Of a DNA stretch of 64,000 nt, positions 60,001 through 64,000 are shown one piece after another; position 1 is the first letter of the stretch; each line of letters starts with the position of its first letter. Position numbers and translations under genes: made by a program. The DNA comes from Gordionus sp. m RMFG-2023 (Eukaryota; Nematomorpha; Gordioida; Chordodea; Parachordodidae): assembly GCF_954871325.1 (NCBI RefSeq), contig NC_088775.1:61419561-61483560 (forward strand), given 5' to 3'. Below the pieces are notes generated by a model that saw nothing but the letters and a program-made list of their open reading frames with translations, ran no database searches and was not told the DNA's origin.

Positions 60001-61409
60001 TTTATTTTTTACTGCCCAAAAAAAATATAGTCTTAAGAATATTATAAATAAAAATGATTTTAGCACTTTAACCACTTTTTTTAAAATTAATATGGTTTAT
60101 TTTGCATGGGTCATAAATTTTCTACAAGGATTTTATAAAATAGACAATCCAGAATGTAGAAAAAATGTCTCATGGAAAAATATTTGTTATTCATAAAAAG
60201 ATCACGATTTTTAATCGGGATTATCGTTACATCTAATTTTAATGTATGCATGCCTTTTAGATCGGAATTTCAATCACCCTTATCAACGGTCACATCACTT
60301 TTGCCTAATTTGACACTGAATAGCCTATATTTAACAGATTCTCAATTATTGCAGACATTGCCTTCCATCTCCAACAACAAATTATCTCGTCAAAAGGTAG
60401 ACAATTATAATTTGTTATATATATTACTATTTAATTATTTTAGGCGTTACCGAATATGGCCTCCCATGTCATAGCTTCTATGTTTAACTGTGAGACAAAT
60501 GATATTTATCAGGAAAACACATCCTTGCACATCGAAAACATTAATATAATTACTACAGAAATGCATGGTGATTTACAAGTTATGGAATCTGAATCCAAAC
60601 TGAGCTATGCACAGGCTCTTTCTCGCAAAAAAACAATATTCAAAAATGATATCGAAAAAAATTTTCAACCTGATAAATTATTGGATGTTGAAGATAAATC
60701 TTGTGTTGAATGGACCGAAGAAACTAACTTGCCAATCGCCTTAACTGGAGAAGTTGCAGATTATGGTTTGAACATCAAAGATGCCGATCAATGTGAAAAC
60801 ATCAAAGATGTAGATGAAGGTATAACCAACAATGATGCAATATTAGATATAGAACTAGGCGAGACCATTAAAAATGATTTAAACTGGGAAAGTTCGTCTT
60901 ATATACCATTAAAAAATACCAACTCTTTTACTAGCATAGGATCTGATTCTGATAACGTTAATAACTCTTCTGAAAAGACTTTTAAACTTAAGAATCATAA
61001 TAGTAATATCACATTAAGAAATTCTCGAAGGCCTCCAAAATCAATCAACTATGGCGCAAACGTTCATAGTAACCATAAAAATAATCTGGAATTTAAAACT
61101 TCAAATAATTTCAATTATTACCAAAAATTTACCTCCTTGCCTTTCCACCCCAGAAATATAGCCGCTACGAAACACCGATTGTCCACCTCTACCGATAACA
61201 AAGACCCTCCTACATTCATTAATATCAATAAAAACCCTATACCATATTCTCAAAATGGAAACATTTATTTAAATAAAAGTCACAATCTCCGGCCCACACA
61301 AAACAATACACCCAGATGCAATGGTTTCAATAACGATTGGTCAAGTTCGAATTCTAATCATATTGATAAAAGCGAATCTCTCAACAAGAAATCCACAGTT
61401 CAAAGTTAA
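23197..61409 (+). CDS. larp4: LARP4/LARP4B-like La-related RNA-binding protein (11 exons)
   Basis: Exons: 23197-23278, 23322-23376, 23419-23558, 23601-23707, 23877-24038, 35700-36020, 43924-44636, 57304-57528, 57681-57851, 60261-60396, 60444-61409. All introns are GT-AG, every junction keeps phase, and the total is 3078 nt, 1025 residues plus TAA. Residues about 36-108 form a La motif and about 113-195 an RRM, colinear with the vertebrate LARP4 La module (landmarks: MDQND at 59, KITTDYNLIIETL at 79, SRSCLIIRDMP at 112, EE at 128-129, CWYVLF at 151, VRVKVKDT at 183). LARP4 proteins are cytoplasmic poly(A)-mRNA-binding, PABP- and RACK1-associated stabilisers of mRNA; that role is inferred from family. 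The remaining ~830 residues are Asn/Ser/Thr-rich and look disordered. The protein is longer than vertebrate LARP4 (about 720-740). Confidence 0.82.
24039..24464. other. Start of 11.7-kb intron, AT-rich, nothing recognised
   Basis: Begins with the GTATAT donor of exon 5. No repeats recognised before 24465. Confidence 0.5.
24465..24620. mobile_element. Fragment of a TAGTGAAGGTCAAA-ended hAT-like element
   Basis: ATAGTGAAGGTCAAAAGTCA followed by CAGTCTTAGACAGGGGCTGA matches, with changes, the terminal repeat of the foldback element at 46415-47726 (TAGTGAAGGTCAAAGGTCCG, GTCTTAGACCGGGACCGA). The other end is not visible nearby. Confidence 0.5.
24725..28187 (+). mobile_element. Long-TIR DNA transposon, Sola-like (tentative), with 4-bp target duplication TATA
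   Basis: A 3463-bp element with terminal inverted repeats of nearly 590 bp each (24725-25310 and 27605-28187). It starts GGGTTATTCCATGTCAAAT and ends with its near-complement TTTGACATGGAATGACCC. It is flanked by TATA on both sides (24721-24724, 28188-28191). It encloses one transposase-like gene (25648-27505) on the + strand. The 4-bp duplication and TIR layout would fit the Sola superfamily, but the assignment is from memory. A deep internal core, TATAGCGCCATCTAT, is found in every relative in the window. It lies wholly in the large intron of the LARP4-like gene, in the same orientation. Confidence 0.85.
25648..27505 (+). pseudogene. Transposase of the Sola-like element, one frame break
   Basis: The first part, 25648 to about 26085, reads MKEEILIILKDNFDKLSKNQ.. 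and ends in FAELRPKNC. The second, in the +1-shifted frame from about 26090 to TGA at 27503-27505, starts TVCVCAIHQNVKLM. Cys-rich segments follow (KCYLTNCDQCPG). A DDE-like core is suggested by LDYSENYSF (D near 26524), FSDGAASQYKNRKNF (D near 26776) and HGKNACDGIGGTVKR (D near 26899). I recognise the last two blocks from uncharacterised transposase-like proteins of many invertebrates. A few residues seem lost at the frame break between RPK and the Cys block. Otherwise about 610 codons are open, which suggests recent activity. Catalytic assignment is inferred. Confidence 0.75.
28200..28590 (+). pseudogene. LINE C-terminal fragment (RPDG domain)
   Basis: RHTNINNLISKALKRASIPN, LEPNHLF, RRPDGISLILW and AWDYTCIDFLA (28395-28585) match the pattern RHxxLNxxIxxALxxAxxPxxLEP..RPDGxxLxPW..xxxWDxTCxD. 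This pattern is common at the C-terminal end of LINE-like ORFs in sponges, cnidarians and other invertebrates. An upstream piece (28216-28344) is in another frame. Only the C-terminus is present, directly right of the Sola-like element. It is cut at AACTAG by an hAT-type repeat at about 28590. Confidence 0.65.
28533..29000. repeat. Tandem duplication, ~265 bp x 2, LINE end plus hAT-type repeat
   Basis: Copies start near 28536 and 28801 (CTTGTRGCTTGGGATTACAY). Each spans the last part of the LINE fragment, the TAGTGTTGTTGG junction and the first GGCTCA repeats. The junction therefore predates the duplication. Confidence 0.75.
28584..29310. mobile_element. hAT-type elements rich in GGCTCAAGCC repeats
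   Basis: Starts at TAGTGTTGTTGG (28584 and again at about 28850). A further GTTGTTAAACAGCTCAACTA lies at about 29066. The bodies are arrays of GGCTCA, GAGCCAAA and AAGCC motifs in both orientations. Similar ends flank the MITE at 56137. The structure is scrambled by the tandem duplication, so individual elements cannot be delimited. Confidence 0.5.
29311..29971. other. AT-rich intron sequence, nothing recognised
   Basis: Runs of A and T with no repeat or coding signal noticed. Confidence 0.5.
29972..30717 (-). mobile_element. hAT element, internally deleted, with GATCCGATCCGATA subterminal repeats
   Basis: Ends TAGGGCTGT..ACAGCCCTA. Flanking octamers ATTGATAT and ATTAATAT differ at one position. 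GATCCGATCCGATATTT motifs cluster in both ends. On the - strand around 30230-30320 a piece of the hAT C-terminal dimerisation region is readable (FSTAGDIDSPYCRSL, NLEALIF). Family relatives: 50181-50943, 51645-52353, 49523-49889 and 48960-49433. Confidence 0.75.
30780..30905. mobile_element. Possible hAT fragment
   Basis: AGCTGCAGAGGTAATTTGCA resembles the terminus of the element at 41579 (GACCTGCAGAGGTACCATTT), and GGCTGGCAAGG recalls hAT ends. There is no matching partner end. Weak. Confidence 0.3.
30990..31757. repeat. Diverged copy of one arm of the foldback hAT (119-bp repeats)
   Basis: Contains the landmark AATAAACAATTTTTAGGTGAAATC and about four diverged units with GTGACAATTGTCATAATCGTTA and AGTGAAGATGTACC, exactly as in the arms of the element at 37056-41313. 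It lacks TIRs and joins directly to a Sola-like arm at 31758. Confidence 0.7.
31758..32264. mobile_element. Single right arm of a Sola-like element
   Basis: Nearly identical to the right TIR of 24725-28187, from ATATAGCGCCATCTAT to GACATGGAATGACCC. No left arm nearby. Confidence 0.8.
32265..33498. other. AT-rich intron with scraps of hAT-like ends
   Basis: GACCGTTGACCTTCACTTA at about 32607-32625 matches the TAGTGAAGGTCAACGGTC terminus of the 46415 family. Right after it, GTTTAAACGATTTGAGTCGA resembles the GTTAAA/GATTTGAG MITE end. The rest shows nothing recognised. Confidence 0.4.
33499..33707. repeat. Tandem duplication, ~105 bp x 2
   Basis: Two copies of a unit with CAATTTACAATAATAAGAAA, ATGACTGGGATGGAAATGTT and ACAATTGGGATGAAAATGGA, nearly identical. 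Confidence 0.85.
33708..34689. other. AT-rich intron sequence, nothing recognised
   Basis: No repeat or coding signal noticed. Confidence 0.4.
34690..35230 (+). mobile_element. hAT transposase C-terminal fragment and right element end
   Basis: At 34720-34905 the + strand reads LPRLARKLLAIPATNASSEG, then LSIAGRFLKQRR and NPENADSLLFLQYN. This is the hAT C-terminal dimerisation domain (usual pattern IPATSxxSERxFSxAGxxxxxxRxxLxPENxxxLxFLxxN), with the normally conserved ER/F replaced by EGGL. The 3' end CCCGCCATTGCAGACTTCTAG (35210-35230) looks like an hAT TIR. A left end was not found, and upstream coding is gone. Confidence 0.7.
35231..35699. other. End of the 11.7-kb intron
   Basis: AT-rich. 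Finishes with the TTTACTTTTTTAAG acceptor of exon 6. Nothing else recognised. Confidence 0.5.
35700..36020 (+). CDS. larp4: LARP4-like exon 6: end of RRM and start of the disordered tail
   Basis: Phase 0 to phase 0, 107 codons. It starts VRVKVKDTPIPNQF, matching the last RRM strand of LARP4 (ARIKAINTFF), then becomes polar (Asn, Ser, Thr). The donor is GTAAGC at 36021. It is isolated by introns of 11.7 and 7.9 kb. Residues 183-289. Confidence 0.78.
36230..41404. mobile_element. Nonautonomous Sola-like element, split by a foldback hAT
   Basis: Left end GTCATTTCATGTCAAATCAA (36230), right end ATCATGGAATGACC (41404). The interior arms match the TIRs of 24725-28187, including TATAGCGCCATCTAT at 36735 and the paired GGTCGGC block at 41360. 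Without the insertion at 37056-41313 the element is roughly 0.9 kb and noncoding. The copy is more diverged than 24725-28187, so it is older. Confidence 0.75.
37056..41313. mobile_element. Giant foldback hAT element, 4258 bp, with 8-bp target duplication
   Basis: Ends TAGTGTTGCGTAATCGGCTA and its exact complement, flanked by perfect CTGATGAG octamers (37048-37055, 41314-41321). From each end inward: subterminal tandem units AATCGGCTAAGCCTAATTAG (37080-37320; 41090-41300), an A/T block, then an array of a ~119-bp unit. There are about 11 units on the left (37760-39010) and about 12 inverted on the right (39300-40620). The central spacer is only about 290 bp. It is in effect one palindrome with no coding capacity. 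Open frames in the right array are by-products. Confidence 0.88.
41579..43399 (-). mobile_element. hAT element with CCCGGCC subterminal repeats and transposase remains
   Basis: TIRs CAGAGACCTGCAG..CTGCAGGTCTCTG, with perfect ATTATTAT octamers outside (41571-41578, 43400-43407). GGCCCGGCCCGG arrays sit in both subterminal regions, very GC-rich against the background. A - strand transposase remnant lies inside. Solo ends of the same family occur at 50017 and perhaps 63680. Confidence 0.88.
42394..42787 (-). pseudogene. hAT transposase C-terminal remnant
   Basis: The lower piece (42394-42585) reads LLEWWAAHQSEFPILAKLAI, then ASCERNFSTTGRILEERRSN and VDMLLFLHDNL. This is the hAT dimerisation domain, with the W near its start and the SCERNFS block intact. 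The piece before it (42596-42787) carries YIKLQEAQEVNEI and YDKWGDG and is in another frame, with a stop between them. N-terminal BED and catalytic regions are absent; the element is internally deleted. Confidence 0.85.
43408..43923. other. End of the 7.9-kb intron, with a T10/G10 homopolymer
   Basis: AT-rich with a run of T followed by about ten G (43549-43570). Finishes with the TTATTGATCTCTAG acceptor of exon 7. Confidence 0.5.
43924..44636 (+). CDS. larp4: LARP4-like exon 7: Asn/His/Tyr/Pro-rich region
   Basis: 713 nt, phase 0 in, phase 2 out; donor GTAAAT at 44637. It encodes about 237 residues rich in Asn, Ser, Pro, Tyr and His (for example YGMPQYLYQYPSAYNGVP). No domain is recognisable; it is probably intrinsically disordered, as is usual for LARP4 outside the La module. 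Base composition is less AT-rich than the introns, and the frame is open throughout. The AG|G arginine codon is split across the 12.7-kb intron to exon 8. Confidence 0.78.
44637..46079. other. Start of the 12.7-kb intron, mostly unrecognised
   Basis: A scrap with ACCGATATTT and AAACCGATACG at about 44890-44952 recalls the TAGGG..CCGATA hAT family. A GC-richer block at 45320-45480 (CTGTGGTGATATCCACCCC) could not be identified. Otherwise AT-rich. Confidence 0.4.
46080..46150. repeat. Microsatellite (ATATACAC/ATATACAT)n
   Basis: About 70 bp of TATACATATATACACATATA-type repeats. Confidence 0.9.
46415..47726. mobile_element. Foldback hAT-like element with GGTCCGGACC motifs, 1312 bp
   Basis: Ends TAGTGAAGGTCAAAGGTCCG and its near-complement CGGACCGTTGACCTTCACTA. 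The arms remain complementary for about 450 bp (46415-46870 with 47280-47726), and a second inverted pair flanks the centre (GTGGAGGGCATATTAAAATT at about 47138). Subterminal GGTCCGG, AGACCGGGACCG and CCGTGGTCCGGACC motifs. Flanking octamers CTCATGAT and ATATGGAT agree only at their ends, so the target duplication is decayed or absent. No intact coding region. Confidence 0.75.
47850..48065 (-). mobile_element. tRNA-derived SINE, copy 1
   Basis: On the - strand a tRNA-like head with a box A-like TGGCTTGCTTAATCGGCAAG and a perfect box B-like GGGTTCGAATCCC (about 47930-47990) is followed by a tail TTCTTAATCAACTTGGTATT. That is the internal pol III promoter layout of tRNA SINEs. A stretch of TATATATTATAGAT lies upstream of the head in both copies. 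Confidence 0.7.
48055..48105. repeat. (TAGA)n microsatellite
   Basis: ATAGATAGATAGATTATAGA-type repeats next to SINE copy 1. Confidence 0.85.
48400..48650 (-). mobile_element. tRNA-derived SINE, copy 2
   Basis: Same head as copy 1, with TGGCCTAATCGGCTAGAG as box A, an anticodon-arm-like AGATT..AATCT stem and GGGTTCGAATTCC as box B. The tail motif TTAATCCAACTTGGTAT is tandemly repeated three times at 48417-48480. Same orientation as copy 1, about 500 bp away. Confidence 0.7.
48651..48950. other. AT-rich intron sequence, nothing firm
   Basis: GGTTGGGTTATGATTGACCC at 48790 and AAAGGTTGGGTTTTTATG at 48840 could be subterminal repeats of the hAT that follows, but no TIR is visible. Confidence 0.3.
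48951..49433 (+). mobile_element. hAT transposase C-terminal fragment with right end
   Basis: The + strand reads CKYLAPPATSVPS, IFSTAGDIDSPYRRLC and RLSYLLKNLIYYNF-like sequence (48965-49120), the hAT C-terminal domain, with stops between the pieces. The right end GGATCGGTACAACACTA (49417-49433) belongs to the CCGATA-type hAT family. The left end is missing. Confidence 0.65.
49523..49889. mobile_element. Short hAT-type MITE of the CCGATA family
   Basis: Ends TAAGGCTGTTC..GGAACAACCCTA, with ATCGATCTGATATTT and CCCGATCCGATATTT just inside. The flanking octamers do not match. 367 bp, noncoding. Confidence 0.55.
50017..50085. mobile_element. Solo terminus of the CAGAGACCTGCAG hAT family
   Basis: CAGAGACCTGCAGGCCCAG followed by GGCCTGAAATGGGCCTAAAT and CGGGCCGG. 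Matches the right TIR of 41579-43399; no partner end nearby. Confidence 0.6.
50181..50943 (+). mobile_element. hAT element (CCGATA family), internally deleted, copy A
   Basis: Ends TAGGGATGCACCGATA..TATCGGTACACCCCTA, flanked by perfect ATTCATTT octamers (50173-50180, 50944-50951). GATCGGATCGG clusters lie in both subterminal regions. The + strand around 50505-50590 still reads SDIDSPHRRRLISDKLEILV followed by FLKRNLRYF and a stop, the end of an hAT dimerisation domain. The rest of the transposase is lost. Confidence 0.88.
50944..51381. other. AT-rich intron sequence, nothing recognised
   Basis: Spacer between hAT copy A and the piggyBac-like composite. Confidence 0.4.
51645..52353 (-). mobile_element. 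hAT element (CCGATA family), copy B, inverted relative to copy A
   Basis: Ends TAGGGGTGTACCGATA..ATCGGTACATCCCTA, flanked by perfect CATTTTAG octamers (51637-51644, 52354-52361). The interior is the reverse complement of copy A with modest divergence, including the remains of the dimerisation domain near 52010-52060. Inserted in the left arm region of the piggyBac-like element. Confidence 0.88.
52626..53803. mobile_element. hAT element with GACCGGTCAAAT repeats, 1178 bp
   Basis: Ends CAGGGCTGGCAAG..GCACAACCCTG, flanked by perfect GTTTTAAA octamers (52618-52625, 53804-53811). The palindromic motif TTGACCGGTCAAAT and TCGGTCAATTGAC repeat in both subterminal regions. The interior has short transposase-like scraps (for example LLIIDPQYKGHLS at about 53295-53330, cf. 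the hAT ATxLDPRFK block) but no sizeable frame. Confidence 0.85.
54005..54650 (-). pseudogene. piggyBac-like transposase remnant
   Basis: Read downward on the - strand. WIFYREGNSKWCRNATKWH and IVNTYIGSYPVGDCDRFDRK (54640-54490) correspond to the V(W)xDNKxVxxxST..G block. VYNINMGGVDLMDSLIALYQ and KWYHRIEFYILDMMLINSWL (54410-54270) match the hallmark YNxxMGGVDxxDxxxxxYxxxxRxxKWxxxxFxxxxDxxxVNxxxLY of the DDE_Tnp_1_7 domain and contain its last catalytic Asp. Cys residues of a C-terminal zinc finger (ARCKNPGC) follow near 54030. The frame is broken several times, and the N-terminal half is not recognisable. Confidence 0.75.
55640..57035. mobile_element. Nonautonomous Sola-like element with a MITE inside
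   Basis: The left arm (about 55640-55980) and right arm (about 56530-57035) are inverted and match the TIRs of 24725-28187. The core appears as TATAGCGCCATATAT at 56584. The right end is GGTCGGCCGAAAATCTTAAT, then CTTGCTCATTTGATAT; the last ~15 bp are degraded. An hAT-type MITE (56137-56351) sits between the arms. Confidence 0.7.
56137..56351. mobile_element. hAT-type MITE, second copy of the 8102 family
   Basis: TAATGTTGTTAAACGACTCG at the left and the complement of TAAGGTTGTTAAATGGCTCA at the right. Interior CTCAATATTTTAACCTGAAA and AAAATATTAAGTTATC as in 8102-8320. No clear target duplication. Confidence 0.75.
57036..57303. other. End of the 12.7-kb intron
   Basis: AT-rich; ends with the TAATTTATATAAG acceptor of exon 8. 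Nothing else recognised. Confidence 0.5.
57304..57851 (+). CDS. larp4: LARP4-like exons 8 and 9
   Basis: Exon 8 is 57304-57528 and exon 9 is 57681-57851, separated by a 152-nt intron with GTATAC donor and ATAACAG acceptor. Both keep phase 2 on each side. They encode polar, Ser/Thr/Asn-rich sequence (SMNYNNYTSKYVSP..; DSTISHSNNANIAESF..) without a recognised domain. An acidic amphipathic stretch (LSSDIFELDKQIDLL) occurs in exon 9. The donor of exon 9 (GTAAGA at 57852) lies exactly where the frame would otherwise end at TAA. Confidence 0.75.
57852..60260. other. 2.4-kb intron, mostly unrecognised
   Basis: A scrap at 57886-57945 (TGTGCCGATATTAAATATAG, AACGGATCGGCC) comes from the CCGATA hAT family. 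The rest (57950-60260) is AT-rich with no further repeats or coding signals noticed. Confidence 0.5.
60261..61409 (+). CDS. larp4: LARP4-like exons 10 and 11 (C-terminus and stop)
   Basis: Exon 10 (60261-60396, phase 2 to 0) follows ATGCCTTTTAG. A 47-nt intron (60397-60443) separates it from exon 11 (60444-61409, TAA at 61407). Exon 10 has a hydrophobic patch (LLPNLTLNSLYLTDSQLLQ). Exon 11 contains ESKLSYAQALSRKKTIF, reminiscent of an SYAEVCQ-type motif I recall near the C-terminus of vertebrate LARP4/4B (unverified), then an acidic segment, and ends in a basic, Asn/Ser/Pro-rich tail (RNSRRPPKSINYG). Probably disordered protein- and RNA-binding regions. Confidence 0.78.
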
Positions 61410-62008
61410 CTCCATAATATTATATTATATTTGATTTTGAATCTTGATTTTTATACAATTTTTATCTGTGGTTTTCTATGTTTCATAAATTTAGATAGTA
61501 GCCACTGTTTGAAAAGAATGAATGGAGCCCATTATAAACCACACCTTCATAACCCAACTTCTGGTGCTAATTATATCAAACGAAATTAAAATATGTAAAT
61601 ATTTATTAAACACCTTGTGGTCCAGATATAAAATCATATAATATTTTTTTTACCATATTTCTAATATTGCTTATAATATAATTTTTATAATAATTATGAA
61701 AATAGTTAATGTTATCAATTATTCTTTATATAGTTTATAACTCTAACCTATGTACATATAATTTTTATGGATTTTATCTGATCATTCGATTTTACTAAAT
61801 TTTTTAAATATGTTTTTATTAATAGTGACATTTTCTTAGAAATATTAAAATTTCGTTTAAAAGATAACTAATGCATGCAAAATTCGTGAAATTTACTCTA
61901 TGAAATTATATGAAGAAATCATTTTTGCATTTTTAAGGCCATCACCTAGCTGTATGAATGTATATGCTATAAATATTTAAAAAATATGTATGTCATAGCT
62001 AATAATAT
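61410..62008 (+). other. Probable 3' UTR and downstream AT-rich sequence
   Basis: Slightly less AT-rich up to about 61630 (for example GTAGCCACTGTTTGAAAAGA), which suits a 3' UTR. ATTAAA at about 61605 is the only cleavage-signal-like hexamer I would point to; in this composition it is weak. Confidence 0.35.
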
Positions 62009-62415
62009 TTTCAGCAAGATGAAAATTTGTTTTATTTTTAGAATTTTTTATTATTTGTTTAAATTTAAAGGGTTTTAAAAAATTTTACGATTGTTTATAA
62101 AATATTAATTTTTAAAATTATACTAATGAATATTGTATAAATTTATACATCATATAATTTTACAGCTTGTTTTTTAAATAAAAGTGGATTATTTTAATTA
62201 CTTTTGTTAATATTTTCAGCAACATGAAAATTTGTTTTATTTTTAGAATTTTTTATTATTTCTTTAAATTTAAAGGGTTTTAAAAAATGTTTACGATTCT
62301 TTATAATATATTAATTTTAAAAATTATACTAATGTATATTGTATAATTTTATACATCCTATAATTTTACAGCTTGTTTTTTTAAATAAAAATGGATTTTT
62401 AATTACATTTGTTTT
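62009..62415. repeat. Tandem duplication, ~203 bp x 2
   Basis: Both copies contain ATATTTTCAGCAASATGAAA, ATTTAAAGGGTTTTAAAAAA and TTTACAGCTTGTTTTTTAAA in the same order with about 10% differences. Confidence 0.85.
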
Positions 62416-63630
62416 AAATAACATTTTCTAGTTATTTGGCATTTTTGGCTTAATATTCGGTTTAATGACTACTCAGATTTATTATTTAATATTAAAGTTT
62501 TTCAGCCATAATAAATTTGATTAGTTTGGACCCTGCCTCAGTCAATTTAATATCCTTGTAATTCACAATGTCGCCATGCCGATGATATAGATAATAGTGC
62601 GTTGCTCATTATCTTGTAAATATTTATGTAGATAAGTTTTCATAACAACAACCTATAATAATCACACATAATATATCCTCGATATATTAACAATATTTTA
62701 TTTTTTGCTTATTCTATAAATTTTCAAGCTAAATACTTTTATATTATTACCCAAAGCAATATGAATTTAGGATTTTTATACGATATTCATGGCAACATAT
62801 CAAAACGATTCAACTGAACCTATAGCATGCCTTTTAAAAATATGAATAAATGTAAATAGAATATGAATGTTTAACTTAGAGTGAATAACTTGAAAATATT
62901 TTGGCTTAAAATTTTTTTTTACCTATGCTAATAAAAAATATATTCGATTCAATATTATAGTGGCTCTCTTATATCGTTTCCTCGACAATCTTAATTGTTT
63001 ATAATTATTTTTTAAATTAACCAATTAATATAAAAAAAACTTTATAATAAAAAAACAAGTTAACGGAACCAAGAGTCTATGAAGCTGGTGGTGTTTCTGG
63101 AACCTATCCAACGTTTTGAAAAAGAATATGGAAATTTTCGTTTAATTTATTACCTATAATTATAATATTTATTTACTTTTATAAATTGCAGTTTGCTTCA
63201 CATAACAATAATATTAACCCTTATGGTATTCCTATTAAAATTATAAATTTTTTATCAAATTTAACATATCTTTAAATTTTAATAGACTATTTTGTTACCA
63301 AAGATAATAAGGAAGGAGATAACTTTATATCGAGCCTAAATTCATTAGTTTTTCTATAATAGGCCAATTCAATCGTATGACGACATATTTGTTCCTACAG
63401 ATTTATATATTTCTATAAAAAATATTTATAACTAACACCTCAGACATAGTTTTTCCCTGCGTAAGTTAAATCAAAATTTATCTTTTCAAATTATACATAA
63501 TATATAGATTGATTATTTTTTTATACTCTTATTATCTTTAATCAATAGAATTTGAAATAATAAATTCACTGAAAAATATTAATAAATATTTTGTTTTAAA
63601 ATGTGGTTTATTTTTAAAAAAATTAATGAG
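62416..63630. other. AT-rich spacer, nothing recognised
   Basis: No repeat, RNA gene or coding signal noticed. Confidence 0.4.
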
Positions 63631-63725
63631 GAGTGCCAAAATTATCTGCTGCCTCCAATGAATAATAATCTCCGGCCTGCATCGGGTATTTTTTAAAAAA
63701 TTTTTAGGGCCGGCCTGGAGGTTCG
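63631..63725. mobile_element. hAT-like terminal scrap with GGGCCGGCC
   Basis: CTCCGGCCTGCATCGGGTAT followed by TTTTTAGGGCCGGCCTGGAG, resembling the subterminal GGCCCGG regions of the element at 41579-43399. No TIR pair. Confidence 0.4.
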
Positions 63726-64000
63726 CGAAATTGGTGAAACGACTTGAGGATCAATTAACAAAACCTATGCCAATATTTAGAGTGTTAATTGATCTTCAAA
63801 CCAGACACCGGCTGAATCAAAGCTTAATGAGTTATAAGGAAAGGGTGAAATTTTGAAGCTGCCGGAACGACTTGTAGATTCAGAGCACTAAATAAAGATA
63901 AGTTTCATCCTTAGGGCTTCCATAATTTCTCTGGTCAGAATTTAACTCAAAACATTTCCTTAGCGTATAACTATTTTTTCATATGGTTTTAACAAAATTA

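Overview
The window is very AT-rich eukaryotic nuclear DNA, almost certainly from an animal. It carries one recognisable host gene. Exons on the + strand between 23197 and 61409, all joined by GT-AG introns in matching phase, encode a protein whose N-terminal third aligns residue for residue with the La module (La motif plus RRM) of the LARP4/LARP4B family. The eleven exons give an uninterrupted 1025-residue frame, 1035 with a candidate extra first exon at 22510. The introns fall into two classes: four of 42-47 nt, three of roughly 150-660 nt, and four of 2.4-12.7 kb, three of which are packed with transposons. Tiny plus giant introns in an AT-rich genome resemble flatworms and some other fast-evolving invertebrates. 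I cannot name the organism.

Layout. 1-5400: an hAT-type element end, a local duplication, a decayed Tigger/pogo transposon with its own 40-nt intron, and a decayed RTE-like LINE on the - strand. 5955-11937: a duplicated block, each copy holding about a dozen units of a ~130-bp minisatellite, with an hAT-type MITE at its right edge. 11939-21156: Helitron ends, an inverted CRE-rich repeat and a broken Ty3/Gypsy LTR retrotransposon with 231-bp LTRs. 21157-23196: AT-rich upstream region of the host gene.

Introns of the LARP4-like gene. The 11.7-kb intron (24039-35699) holds a nearly complete long-TIR transposon with a transposase family I can only tentatively place (Sola-like), a LINE C-terminal fragment and several hAT pieces. 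The 7.9-kb intron (36021-43923) holds a Sola-like element split by a 4258-bp foldback hAT with a perfect 8-bp target duplication, then a second hAT with transposase remains. The 12.7-kb intron (44637-57303) holds a foldback hAT-like element, two tRNA-derived SINEs, two inverted copies of one hAT family, and a piggyBac-like element with hATs nested inside. The gene ends at 61409. The rest is AT-rich with a local duplication and an hAT scrap.

The strongest biological observations are the LARP4-like gene with a strongly diverged La motif, the Sola-like transposon family sharing an almost invariant internal core, and the foldback hAT whose arms are minisatellite arrays. No computation or database search was done. 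Family names come from motif recognition.
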